Assembly: GCA_004369085.1 (NCBI GenBank) | Contig: ML210428.1 | Span: 8,165 to 30,213 of the forward strand | Length of the DNA: 22,049 nucleotides | Reading direction: 5' to 3' | Origin: Coprinopsis marcescibilis | Lineage: Eukaryota > Basidiomycota > Agaricomycetes > Agaricales > Psathyrellaceae | Part shown: piece after piece, positions 1 to 8,203 of the stretch | Layout: every line of letters starts with the position of its first letter | Numbering within the stretch: position 1 is the first letter of the stretch | The notes under the pieces: generated by a model | Told to the model about the DNA's origin: nothing | What the model saw: the letters and a program-made list of their open reading frames with translations, nothing else | Database searches by the model: none | Program-made: the position numbers and the translations under genes

Positions 1-602
1 CCATATATCTGGCAAGTTGACTTTCTGATTAAATGGTAAATTCCGATTTGTGGTTTGATTTTGACCTTTAGTAAAGACAATATTCAGACTCAACCGTCAG
101 TTACCCTCTAACTTCAATTGTTTTTGGGACAATACAAGCTTTTTGTGTTGTGCAATGTAGGTTACAATTCTGGGGGGATGGAGGGGACTGCAGCTCAGGG
201 GCTTGTGATCTGCTCTGATCTTGGCATGGATTTACAACTAAATGGGTTCCTGGGTGCATTTCTTGAGCTGTATGGTCCTCAAACCTCATTCAAAGCACAT
301 AAAAGGTTTTAAAAAACATGAAAAATTCATCTCCATTACTATGTACTGGAAAGCTACTGTATAATACACTCTAGAGTCTCAAAAACAGGGTGAGACACAT
401 CCTTTTCCAAGATTTTGACCGATTTCCTAAGGATCACCGATCCGGCCACCAAATCACATGACACAGAGTTAGCAGGGGTTGGTCACCCCCACATTGAGCA
501 TGATTGAGTCCCGATATATTTAGATGCTAGCTACACGAGTTTGAACAATGCCTGCTGCCTCATCAAATTCTACTTCTACGTTGTCACTTTCGCCATCAGA
601 AT
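1..602. other. Left flank, no gene recognised
   Basis: I see no convincing coding region on either strand. Short open frames exist but show no motifs. This stretch lies just downstream of the stop codon of the minus-strand hAT transposase at 603-605, so it should hold the 3' untranslated part of that element and possibly its left end. I looked for a match to the candidate right end near 14038 (a TAGTGTTGC-like terminus) and found none, so the left end may lie outside the window or be lost. Confidence 0.5.
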
Positions 603-878
603 CTAATGGTGCAGCAAGCAGGGAAGTGTAGGTAGGATATCATCTGGAATCAGTCCATCCTCGAAAGATTCATCCTGTAAAACACTCAATTCCTTCTCTT
701 TCGACAAGCCAGAGGTAAAATCGAGAGATGCAAGCCCTTTCCAAAGCAAAAACTTGAGTAACTGCAGCACTTCCATGAGCTGAGGTTTGACTTTGTTGCG
801 GCAAGGTGTCATCGTCTCCTTGGCAGAGGAAAATACATGCTCACACGGCACTGCAGGCCCTTGGATGGGTAAGATGTT
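603..878 (-). pseudogene. hAT transposase, C-terminal dimerisation part
   Basis: This is the end of the hAT transposase, stop at 603-605. The frame begins at the retrotransposon junction and carries PCEHVFSSAKETMTPCRNK followed by LMEVLQLLKFLLWKG, the hallmark of the hAT C-terminal dimerisation region (family pattern S-x-CERxFSxAK...R, then LMxxLxxLKFxxK). A short acidic tail follows (about residues 50-75 of the fragment). Its upstream coding half lies beyond the retrotransposon at 11412. Confidence 0.9.
874..878. repeat. Left target-site duplication of the gypsy element (ATGTT)
   Basis: The five bases atgtt directly precede the 5' LTR and recur directly after the 3' LTR at 11412-11416. A 5-bp duplication is usual for Ty3/gypsy integrase. 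It fixes the outer limits of the element. Confidence 0.93.
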
Positions 879-1146
879 TGTTACACCATCTCCAATGGTG
901 GAACATGAAGACTGATATGTATTAATGACAGATGAGTGTCTTGAGATACAGACAGATTATTTTTGATGATTAGGACTGTTTGACCATGAGGCAATAGATA
1001 CCCCTGACTGTCAATCCGGATCTTGGGGGTACTTTTAGGAGATAAAGGACACAAGGAGAGATAAGAACTATGATGTATTGTTTTCTTATTTATAGTAAAG
1101 ATAGTGGATGGAACTTATCAATAACATCGATAAGAGATAAGGATTG

Positions 1147-1156
1147 TATATTTAAA
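1147..1156 (+). promoter_or_regulatory. LTR TATA-like promoter element
   Basis: The AT-rich string tatatttaaa lies about 35 bp upstream of the presumed RNA start at 1182, the spacing expected for an RNA polymerase II TATA box. The same string is kept in the 3' LTR at 11161-11170. The start point itself is inferred from the self-primer sequence. Confidence 0.55.
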
Positions 1157-1181
1157 CTTACCATAGTTGGTAGTTGTATTT

Positions 1182-1193
1182 TAGTTTTGATCT
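1182..1193 (+). promoter_or_regulatory. Presumed RNA 5' end / self-primer in the 5' LTR
   Basis: The 12 bases tagttttgatct are the exact reverse complement of agatcaaaacta at 1462-1473, just downstream of the LTR. In Tf1 and sushi-type elements the 5' end of the element's own RNA folds back onto the primer-binding site and primes minus-strand DNA, instead of a tRNA. The position about 35 bp after the TATA-like box fits a transcript starting here. The sequence is conserved in the 3' LTR at 11196-11207. Confidence 0.75.
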
Positions 1194-1245
1194 CGTTTCT
1201 CTTTTGTCACTTTGATAGTTTTTGAATAAGACTTTTGTTAGTCTT

Positions 1246-1337
1246 CTTGTCGACAGATCGTCTTACTCGAACTCTCTTGAAACTCAATCGTCTTGTCGAC
1301 AGATCGTCTTACTCGAACTCTCTTGAAACTCAATCGT
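1246..1337 (+). repeat. 46-bp tandem duplication, 5' LTR only
   Basis: Two exact 46-bp copies (1246-1291, 1292-1337), each beginning cttgtcgacagatcgtctta. The 3' LTR has one copy. The length polymorphism arose after, or in the template of, the last round of reverse transcription. Confidence 0.93.
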
Positions 1338-1461
1338 CTTGATGTTGGTTCGTCTCGACTCCCTTGACCAACTCGCTCATCTCGACGATCCCTTGTCTTG
1401 ACTCAATTGAAAACTATCAACGAACAACTAAGGCATACTATTCGCCTTGCATCGTAACAGA

Positions 1462-1473
1462 AGATCAAAACTA
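1462..1473 (+). promoter_or_regulatory. Primer-binding site of the self-priming type
   Basis: agatcaaaacta begins two bases after the 5' LTR end and is perfectly complementary to LTR bases 1182-1193. I see no TGG-type tRNA 3'-end complement at this point. Position and complementarity match the Tf1 self-priming arrangement. Confidence 0.78.
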
Positions 1474-2749
1474 CTTAAACACAACCTCGTCGAATCAACA
1501 ATTAAACGATCGATCTCTGATAAGGGAAAACAACGACAAGAATTCAACCTGACATACGAACAAGATGAAACCGAATCAACACCGACAGGAGCAACACCAC
1601 CAGAACAGGAAGAGATACAACTCAATCTCAAACTACCGAAATCTCTCTTTGAAGAACATGAAGAAACCAATCAATTACAACGACTACAAGAACTTGCTCA
1701 AACAACCCACCAGGAAGAACAATCATACGTGAATTATCAACCAGAAACTATGGCTGAAGAAGGACCATCCGTGCGAAAGACCACGACCAAAAGAGACAAA
1801 GATGAAGAAATCAAGGGCATGCAAAAACCATCTGAATTTGATGGAACTCACAGCAAATACGAAACTTGGCTAGAGGAAATCATCCTTTACATTCTAGCAA
1901 ACCCAGAATGGAGCGACAATAAGAAAATTCTCTTCACCCTCTCCTACATGATAGGAGGGACCGCCACCAATTGGAAATGAACGTTCATGAACGAAGGCCG
2001 ACAAGGAGATTAGATCCAACTAGGAACCTGGTTAGAATTCCAGAAGAAACTCAACAACTCTTTCGTTGAGAAAGAATGGGCCGACATTGCCTTCCAACAA
2101 CTCAAGAATCTCAAAATGAAATGGAAGGACTCTGGAGAAGATTTTGTTAACACATTCAAAAACAAACTAGCTGAAACCGAATACCGACCCAACTTGACAG
2201 TTCATGACGAACCCGCGAACAAAATCATCACCGACAGCTTCAGATACCCTCGATAATACAATTCTCGAAAAGATCTGGAATCGGGCCACCAAACCTAATC
2301 ACCTCAAGGCCTGGTACAATGCAGTCATCGAAGTATCCAATGATCAAAGGATGCTTCGACTCATGAAGAAAGGAATTCAATCATTTGCAAATGCCACCCC
2401 CAAAACCAATGAAGACTATGGGGTGCCGATTGACATTGACTCATTCAACACAAAGAAACCCTTCGTCCGACTTCCCAAAATGACAGACACAATTCGGGAA
2501 GAATGCATTCGAAAAGGACTGTGCTTCTTTTGCCGCAAGGCAGGGCACGCCTTGAACACATGCCCTTCCAAACCGAAAGACGGGAATAAACCCCAAACCA
2601 TGTGGAAACCCCAAAATGAAACTGGTTCCTATTCTGGAACCAACGAGACGAAGAAGAAATACACCGGAACCACCGCTTTCAAATCTGTTCAACAGATCCT
2701 TAGCAACATGGATCCTGAAGAACACGAGAAGAATGAGGGTTTTGCCTAA
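1462..2749 (+). pseudogene. gag: gag (capsid/nucleocapsid), damaged
   Basis: Structural polyprotein of the retrotransposon. The frame is open from inside the LTR, but the first in-frame ATG is at 1750 (MAEEGPSV). Coding-like, Glu/Gln-rich sequence precedes it, so the original start may be lost or lie upstream. The capsid-like part contains FDGTHSKYETWLEEI, then after two stops (TGA 1978-1980, TAG 2011-2013) WLEFQKKLNNSFVEKEWADI. The frame shifts between about 2204 and 2260 and continues as LEKIWNRATKPNHLKAWYNA. Near the end is a zinc knuckle, CFFCRKAGHALNTC (C-x2-C-x4-H-x4-C, about 2521-2562), which binds RNA. The stop is TAA at 2747-2749, inside a candidate frameshift signal leading into pol. 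Confidence 0.88.
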
Positions 2750-2781
2750 GGAGGTCTATACCAACTGTAGCACCTCCTAAG
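2737..2781 (+). promoter_or_regulatory. Candidate -1 ribosomal frameshift signal between gag and pol
   Basis: The heptamer GGGTTTT (2737-2743) is in the gag phase G GGT TTT, matching the X XXY YYZ slippery pattern. Five bases later begins a hairpin: aggaggt (2749-2755) pairs with acctcct (2772-2778) over a 16-nt loop, with two further outer pairs after one mismatch. A -1 slip at TTT leads into the pol frame from 2743 with no stop before the protease, bypassing the gag TAA at 2747. Slippery site, 5-nt spacer and stem are the classical three parts; function is inferred. Confidence 0.6.
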
Positions 2782-3980
2782 ATAGTACGGTCTGTCCTAT
2801 ATGCCGATCCATCCAAAATGACTTTGATTTTTCCCACAACATTGTCATTTTCTGGAAAAGACAGACCCGAAAACGTTGGAACAACCACTCTTGTTGACTG
2901 CGGAGCAGACGATCAGTTCATTGATCAGAACTTCGCACGAAAGATAAAAATCCCCCTCACTCGACTTGCCACCCCAATTCCCGCCAGAAACATTGATGGT
3001 ACCTTAAACAAAAATGGAACCATCTGATTCTATGCGGACGCATATGTCACAATTCACGGACGTTGATTCAAAGAACGATTTTATGTCACTGGTCTTGGAC
3101 AAGAAAAGATCATCGTCGGAGCACCTTGGCTCCGAAAGATGAATCCTTTAATTGGCTGGAAAAACGGAACACTCGCTTGTAGAATGAAGGAATTTTCGAA
3201 GACCACACAAGCTCTTCTCAAATACCTTCAAACCAAGAAAACGAAGAGACAGGCAGACCCTACACAGGAAGACATTGATTCGGCCCTCTTACGCGATTTT
3301 CAAGGAAAAGATAGCCCTTATCTCCGAACGATTTGGATTTGGGCCAAATTGACCATCGCACAAGAACTTGCAGTTGCTGAGGACACCTCAACCCTCACTT
3401 TGGAACAACAAATACCAGAAGAATACCATGACTACATGGACATCTTTGACAAAAAGAAGGCCGACCGATTTCCCAACTCAAAACCTTGGGATCACAAGAT
3501 TGAGTTAAAAGATGGTTTCATTCCTAAATCGTTCAAAACTTACAATCTTACCTTGGACAAAAAAAAGGAATTGGAGAAGTTTATCCAGGAAAACCTTGTC
3601 AAAATGTATATTCGACCCTCACAATCGCCTAACACCGCTCCCTTCTTTTTTGTCAAAAAGAAACTGATTGTTGAAGATGGAAAAGTAAAAACCCCTCTTC
3701 AACCCTGTCAAGACTATCGTTACCTCAATGAATGGACAATCAAAAATGCTTATCCACTCCCACTCATCACTGAGCTCCTTGACAAATTGAAAGGAGCGAA
3801 GTATTTCACTAAACTGGATGTGCAATGGGGCTATAACAACATTCGGATCAGAGACAGCGATCAATGGAAAGCGGCATTCAAGACTAACTTGGGACTATTC
3901 GAACCGACAGTTATGTTTTTCGGCATGTGCAATTCCCTGGCAATGTTCCAAGCGATGATGGACCACATCTTTGTCAAACT

Positions 3981-4100
3981 CAAGACAGAAGGATGCTGCA
4001 TCATCATCTACATGGACAACATTCTCATCTTTACCAAAACCAAGACAGAAGGACGCTGCATCATCATCTACATGGACAACATTCTCATCTTTACCAAAAC
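3981..4100 (+). repeat. 60-bp in-frame duplication of the RT active-site segment
   Basis: Bases 3981-4040 and 4041-4100 are identical except one (ggatgc against ggacgc, a TpG against CpG difference). Each unit encodes KTEG(C/R)CIIIYMDNILIFTKT-like sequence, so the palm-domain catalytic motif occurs twice in a row. Twenty extra residues here would be expected to abolish polymerase folding. This could be template slippage during reverse transcription. Confidence 0.96.
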
Positions 4101-6240
4101 CAAGGAAAAGCTGATCGAATACATGCGAAAAACCCTCAAAGTATTAAAGGATAACGACCTTTACTTGAAACTGGAAAAATGCCAATTTTGTCAAACCCGC
4201 ATCGAATACCTTGGCATGATCATCGAAGAAGGACGAATTTCCATGGATCCCAAGAAGGTCGCTGGAATCCAAGACTGGCCCGCTCCGAAAACCGTGAGAC
4301 AAGTACGATCCTTCCTAGGATTCGGAAACTTCTACCAAAGGTTTATTCACGGATATTCAGAACTGGCAAAATCAATGAACGAACTCCTTCAAAAGGGAGT
4401 GTCGTTCGAATGGACCCTTCAATGACAAACAGCCTTCGACACTTTGAAACGATGATTCACTGAACAACTGGTGCTGATAATGCCGGACTTGGAAAAACCT
4501 TTCCAAGTCGAATGCGATGCTTCAAAATATGCCACTGGAGCTGTCCTCACCCAATGCGATGCCAACGGAGCCCATCACCCGGTCTCATTCATATCGAAAA
4601 CCTTTTCGCCAACTGAACGCAATTACGAGATCTATAATCGGGAACTTTTGGCTCTAATTCGAGCCTTTACCGAGTGGAGACATTATCTGATGGGAGCCCA
4701 ACATCCGATCAAAGTTTTATCAGACCACAAGAATCTCTCTTACTTTCACGAAATGTGAAAATTGAACTGACAACAAGCAAGATGGTACACTTTCCTTACC
4801 GAATTCAACTATCGATTCAACTATACTCCTGGAAGTAAAATGGTTCAATCGGACGCACTCTCCTGACGACCGGATCATCTTCTGGAACACGGCGATCACG
4901 ACAACGAAGACATGATTCTACTTTTGGAAGAACAATTCCCGAAAGAGGTCAACGTGAATTTGATGAACATTGATCTATTAACTCGAATTCTGGATCAACC
5001 AGAAGAAGCCTTCGACATTGGGATGGCAGACAAGATACAAGATCTTTTGAAAGATAAAGATATCCCAATGGAACTACGGAAAGACTTGGCGGACTGGCAC
5101 ACTGAGTCCAAAGATGGCAAAACGGCATTATTCTTTTGTGGGAAAATGTACATTCCCCAAACTCAAGAACTTCGACGTCAAATTATACGCGATCACCATG
5201 ACCCGATTCTTGCTGGACATCCAGGAGAACTCGAAACCTTCTACAAAGTCAGTCAAAATTACTGGTTCCCAGGAATCAGAGGAGCCATACGAGACTACGT
5301 CAAAGGATGCGCAACTTGTCAACAGTTCAAGATCAATCGCTGACCTTTGAAACCGACCCTTATCCTGAACAAATCAACAGGATCTTATTGACCATTTGCA
5401 TTCGTAATGATGGACCTCATGTCTGGTTTACCACCTATTGAAGAGAATGGAACGACATACGACTCTATCTTGATCCAGGTGGATCAAGGACTTACTAAGG
5501 GGGTGATTTTCACTCCTTGCAACAAAGAAGTCGATGCTGAAACTATGGCAAAAATGATCATCGACACAACTTTCAAACGATTCGGCATCCCCAAACGAAT
5601 TATATCTGACAGAGGCCCGAACTTCACAGCAAAATCCCATTGAGAAGTCTTGAAAAGATTGGGAATTGACTCTCGACTATCTACCGCCTACCACCCTCAA
5701 ACCGATGGAAGTTCCAACATACTTGGGGATTTACTGCGTCAACCACCCTGAAACTTGGAAAGATCACCTCCCCATGCTTGAATTTACCTACAACAACCGA
5801 CAACACGCGAACAACCAGAAAACGCCGTTCGAATTAATCATGGGACTCCAGAAGCCTTCGAACAGACGAACATTCCATCTGTAGAAGAAAGAATGACGGA
5901 CCTTACTCAATCTCAAAAAGAAGCAATTGCCGCACATGAACTAGCCAGAAATCGGATGATCAGCAGATCACAAAACGATGTCATTCCATTCAAACTTGGT
6001 GACAAAGTGTGGCTAGAAGCAAAGAACCTTAACTGACGATACCTTTCTAACAAGATAAGGCCAAAACGGGAAGGACCCTTTGAGATAACGGAAGTCATAG
6101 GACCAGTTTCTTATCGCCTCGCCCTACCAACTCAATGGAAGATTCATGACGTCTTCCATACCATATGGTTGTCTCCATATACAGAAACCGACATGCACGG
6201 CCCTTCACACACCACGCCACCACCTGACGTTATTGATGGA

Positions 6241-6414
6241 CAAGAAGAATATGAAGTGGAAGCGATTATCAATCACAAAAAACAAGGAAAAGGTCATCTG
6301 TTCCTTGGCCAATGGAAAGGATACCTGTTATCAGAAGCATCATGGGAACCACCTTGTCATTTGATCAACGCCACTCGGATCTTGGAAGATTACAAGAAGT
6401 TACATCAACTATAA
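6241..6414 (+). other. Chromodomain at the pol C-terminus
   Basis: The last 57 residues of pol read [20 protein letters not shown], then [19 protein letters not shown], then an acidic helix ending in [10 protein letters not shown]. This is a chromodomain: the aromatic residues Y (start), W of WKGY and W of SWEP correspond to the cage that reads methylated histone tails. In chromoviruses this module steers integration toward heterochromatin, which fits insertion inside another transposon. This domain is intact in frame. Confidence 0.9.
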
Positions 6415-6484
6415 AGACAAGAACAAATCGATACTAAAACTTCAATCTACACAGATTAACCACCCACTACTACTCGTCCAAACA

Positions 6485-7837
6485 ATGTCTCAAACCAACA
6501 ACTTGGCTTACTCTGACGAACTCATTGGTTCCATCCCCACTCGACCTGGCCAATATAACCTGGAATACCCGACCAAACCTGAACAAGAACTCGAACGAAT
6601 TCAGAATGCACGATACACTTCATATGAACACCCCCTCTATCTTCCCCATCGCTACGAACACCCCCCTCAAAGGGAACACACCATCTCAAAGGAATTTGAC
6701 GGAACTTACCGAACTCCAAGTACCAAGGAGGAAGAAGACATAGCAGAATGGTACTATCGTACCATTGGCTCTGACCAATTCTTCTCAATCCCCATCGACT
6801 GATTTGACCCTATGAATGGAGGCCAAGACCACTCTGGCGACGTAAAGGCTGACACCTATCTTTCTTTTCAACAATTCGTTTATCAACGCGAACGACTCTT
6901 TGCAAGTATCCAGGACGCCAAGAAACTCCTTCACAATTTACGGCAACAATTCTCCGTGCTGGACTCATTCGGAAGAACTCTCCAAGAATCTTGGGCCTTA
7001 CTCCTCATGGAGTGCGACAAGAAACACCGGGAAAAGAAGCGAGAAAAGGAGGAACAAGAATCAGTAAAGTCAGACAATTCCATCATTGAAATAACCACCA
7101 CCTCAATCAAGAAACCACTACCCCAGAATGTGACATCCTCTCCCAGACAACTGGGAACATCGAAATCCAATCAATCTCGAGACGATAATGTCTCAAAACA
7201 AACAGATTCACGAACAAGAACCAGTTCCCCAACCATGACAACCGACACCCGAACAGCAACCAAAGGGAAAAACATTGTCCAAGGACCAACACGAACTCCA
7301 CATGTCCCCACGACACATTTTTCTCCAATGGTCAAGGGGAGGACTAAGTCGATTTCCAAAAGACCCCACAAAACCATTTTACTATTGGTCGGACTCGCCG
7401 ACCCAACTTCCACTATCCGAGTTGAAGGAAATCAACTTGATAGCTGGACGAACTCTACTCCGGGACCTTCTACCGTTCGGATACACTCGAACGAACATAC
7501 CCCCAATTTTGGAACAACTCGAACCCCTTGACCACCACCCACTCGAAATGGCAAAGAATTATGTTTCACCTGTTGCTCAGACTGACACCTCAAAGCCCTC
7601 TGTTCCCATCAGTACGAATGTCAAACTTGTGGAGAAGAAGCACCTCGACACCTCCCTAATGATGACGAATGTAGTCTCAACCAACTATACCCTGACCGCC
7701 TTAAGGGCTCACGTACTCGGTACTACGATGACGACAAAAATGACTGGGGATCTCATGCCTACGACTTTGATGAATATGGAAACTACGACCACCATCGAGA
7801 CTGAATCCAGGAGGCTTCAGATCAAGAACAGGGGTAA
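6485..7837 (+). pseudogene. Third reading frame downstream of pol, unknown function
   Basis: A separate reading frame starts at ATG 6485 (MSQTNNLAYSDELIG), 70 bases after the pol stop, and ends with TAA 7835-7837 directly against the 3' LTR: 450 codons if whole. The N-terminal part is rich in Pro/Tyr/Arg. The middle (about 6890-7090) looks helical and ends in a Lys/Glu-rich stretch (KKHREKKREKEEQES). A Ser/Thr-rich region follows. The C-terminal part has a cysteine cluster (ELCFTCCSD, then CSHQYECQTCGEE, then EC) and an acidic tail (YYDDDKNDW). In-frame TGA at 6800, 7529, 7583 and 7802. Between about 7290 and 7545 another frame (+1) reads more protein-like (KPFYYWSDSPTQLPLSELKE), suggesting two compensating shifts. 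No family recognised; no transmembrane segment or signal peptide, so not obviously env-like. Confidence 0.65.
7820..7837 (+). promoter_or_regulatory. Polypurine tract
   Basis: gatcaagaacaggggtaa directly precedes the 3' LTR (tgttac at 7838). It is purine-rich and in the position where plus-strand DNA synthesis is primed. It overlaps the end of the third reading frame. Confidence 0.55.
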
Positions 7838-7851
7838 TGTTACACCATCTC
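7838..7851 (+). repeat. 3' LTR, first 14 bp
   Basis: tgttacaccatctc equals the first 14 bases of the 5' LTR (879-892). The LTR is broken here by the nested DNA transposon and resumes after 10801. The last eight bases (7844-7851) are the left copy of that transposon's target duplication. Confidence 0.93.
7844..7851. repeat. Left 8-bp target-site duplication of the nested DNA transposon
   Basis: accatctc, repeated exactly at 10794-10801. Extending either side does not lengthen the match, so the duplication is 8 bp if the element ends are TTGTC...GACAA. Confidence 0.92.
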
Positions 7852-7937
7852 TTGTCTCGTACCCATCCATTTTCGGTCGGTGGCGCGTGGGATTTTAGTG
7901 CTGCGGGCACTCAGCCACCCCTAGAACGTCTGGTGCA
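7852..7937 (+). repeat. Left terminal inverted repeat
   Basis: The outer 17 bp (7852-7868) match the other end perfectly. An internal block cgtggga is shared, and a 15-bp block agaacgtctggtgca (7923-7937) matches inverted at 10708-10722. That inner block starts exactly 71 bp from each terminus, so the conserved spacing is symmetric. Such blocks are likely transposase-binding sites. Confidence 0.9.
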
Positions 7938-8034
7938 TTTGGCGACCTGATCCATACATTTTGTCACATGTCACGTCACAGCCACCCAGCTGCCCTTGGA
8001 AGGTGGCTGGCCTGGGCCTCCTTGTACCTACATC

Positions 8035-8040
8035 TATATA
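8035..8040 (+). promoter_or_regulatory. Candidate TATA box of the DUF6589-like gene
   Basis: tatata about 170-200 bp upstream of the likely start codons at 8204 or 8234, inside the element and just inside the left inverted repeat. The only TATA-like string I see between the repeat and the gene. Confidence 0.4.
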
Positions 8041-8203
8041 GCTTTAACCTGGTTTGCACACCTTGGACATCTGTAGGTCATGGTACAATCTGTTAGAGTA
8101 AAAAATAGAACCTTTATTGAATGAGAATACCAAAATCGGGACATTATTCAGCCATGGAATCTGCCTGTCTCAATTTTAATCCACTGCGAGACACCCTGTT
8201 TCA

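Larger units (their letters stand above)
879..1459 (+). repeat. 5' LTR (581 bp)
   Basis: It starts tgttacacc and ends atcgtaaca, and pairs with the 3' LTR (7838-7851 plus 10802-11411). It is 62 bp longer than the reconstructed 3' LTR (519 bp). This is fully explained by a 46-bp tandem duplication (1246-1291 and 1292-1337) and a 16-bp insertion near 1379-1394. I counted about nine substitutions between the LTRs, at least four of them CpG against TpG or CpA. Confidence 0.95.
2743..6414 (+). pseudogene. pol: pol polyprotein (PR-RT-RNase H-IN-chromodomain), damaged
   Basis: Replication polyprotein, almost entirely in one frame. Protease: LVDCGADDQFID (catalytic Asp 2896-2898; DCGA where DSGA/DTGA is usual). 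Reverse transcriptase about 3480-4350, with LDVQWGYNN and YMDN (4009-4020). RNase H about 4471-4760, with [20 protein letters not shown] and SDHKNL. Integrase: HHCC zinc region about 5190-5330 (CATC), catalytic Asp in MMDLMSGLPP (5413) and in ISDRGPNF (5608); the expected Glu is not visible because the frame shifts near 5710 and returns near 5850. Chromodomain 6241-6414. In-frame TGA at 3025, 3064, 4423, 4453, 4756, 4768, 4864, 5341, 5389, 5641 and 6034. Clearly inactive. Confidence 0.94.

Noticed and set aside
118..312. Small plus-strand open frame in the left flank
   Set aside because: Low-complexity composition, no motif, no splice or promoter context; likely chance.
1978..7804. TGA read as a sense codon (altered genetic code) in the retrotransposon
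   Set aside because: TGG is used normally for Trp in the same frames, several TGA sit where the family has Arg, frameshifts are also present, and other CpG-type changes explain them.
6485..7837. Envelope gene (errantivirus-like) downstream of pol
   Set aside because: No signal peptide, no transmembrane segment and no furin-like or fusion motifs; the cysteine cluster and acidic tail point elsewhere.
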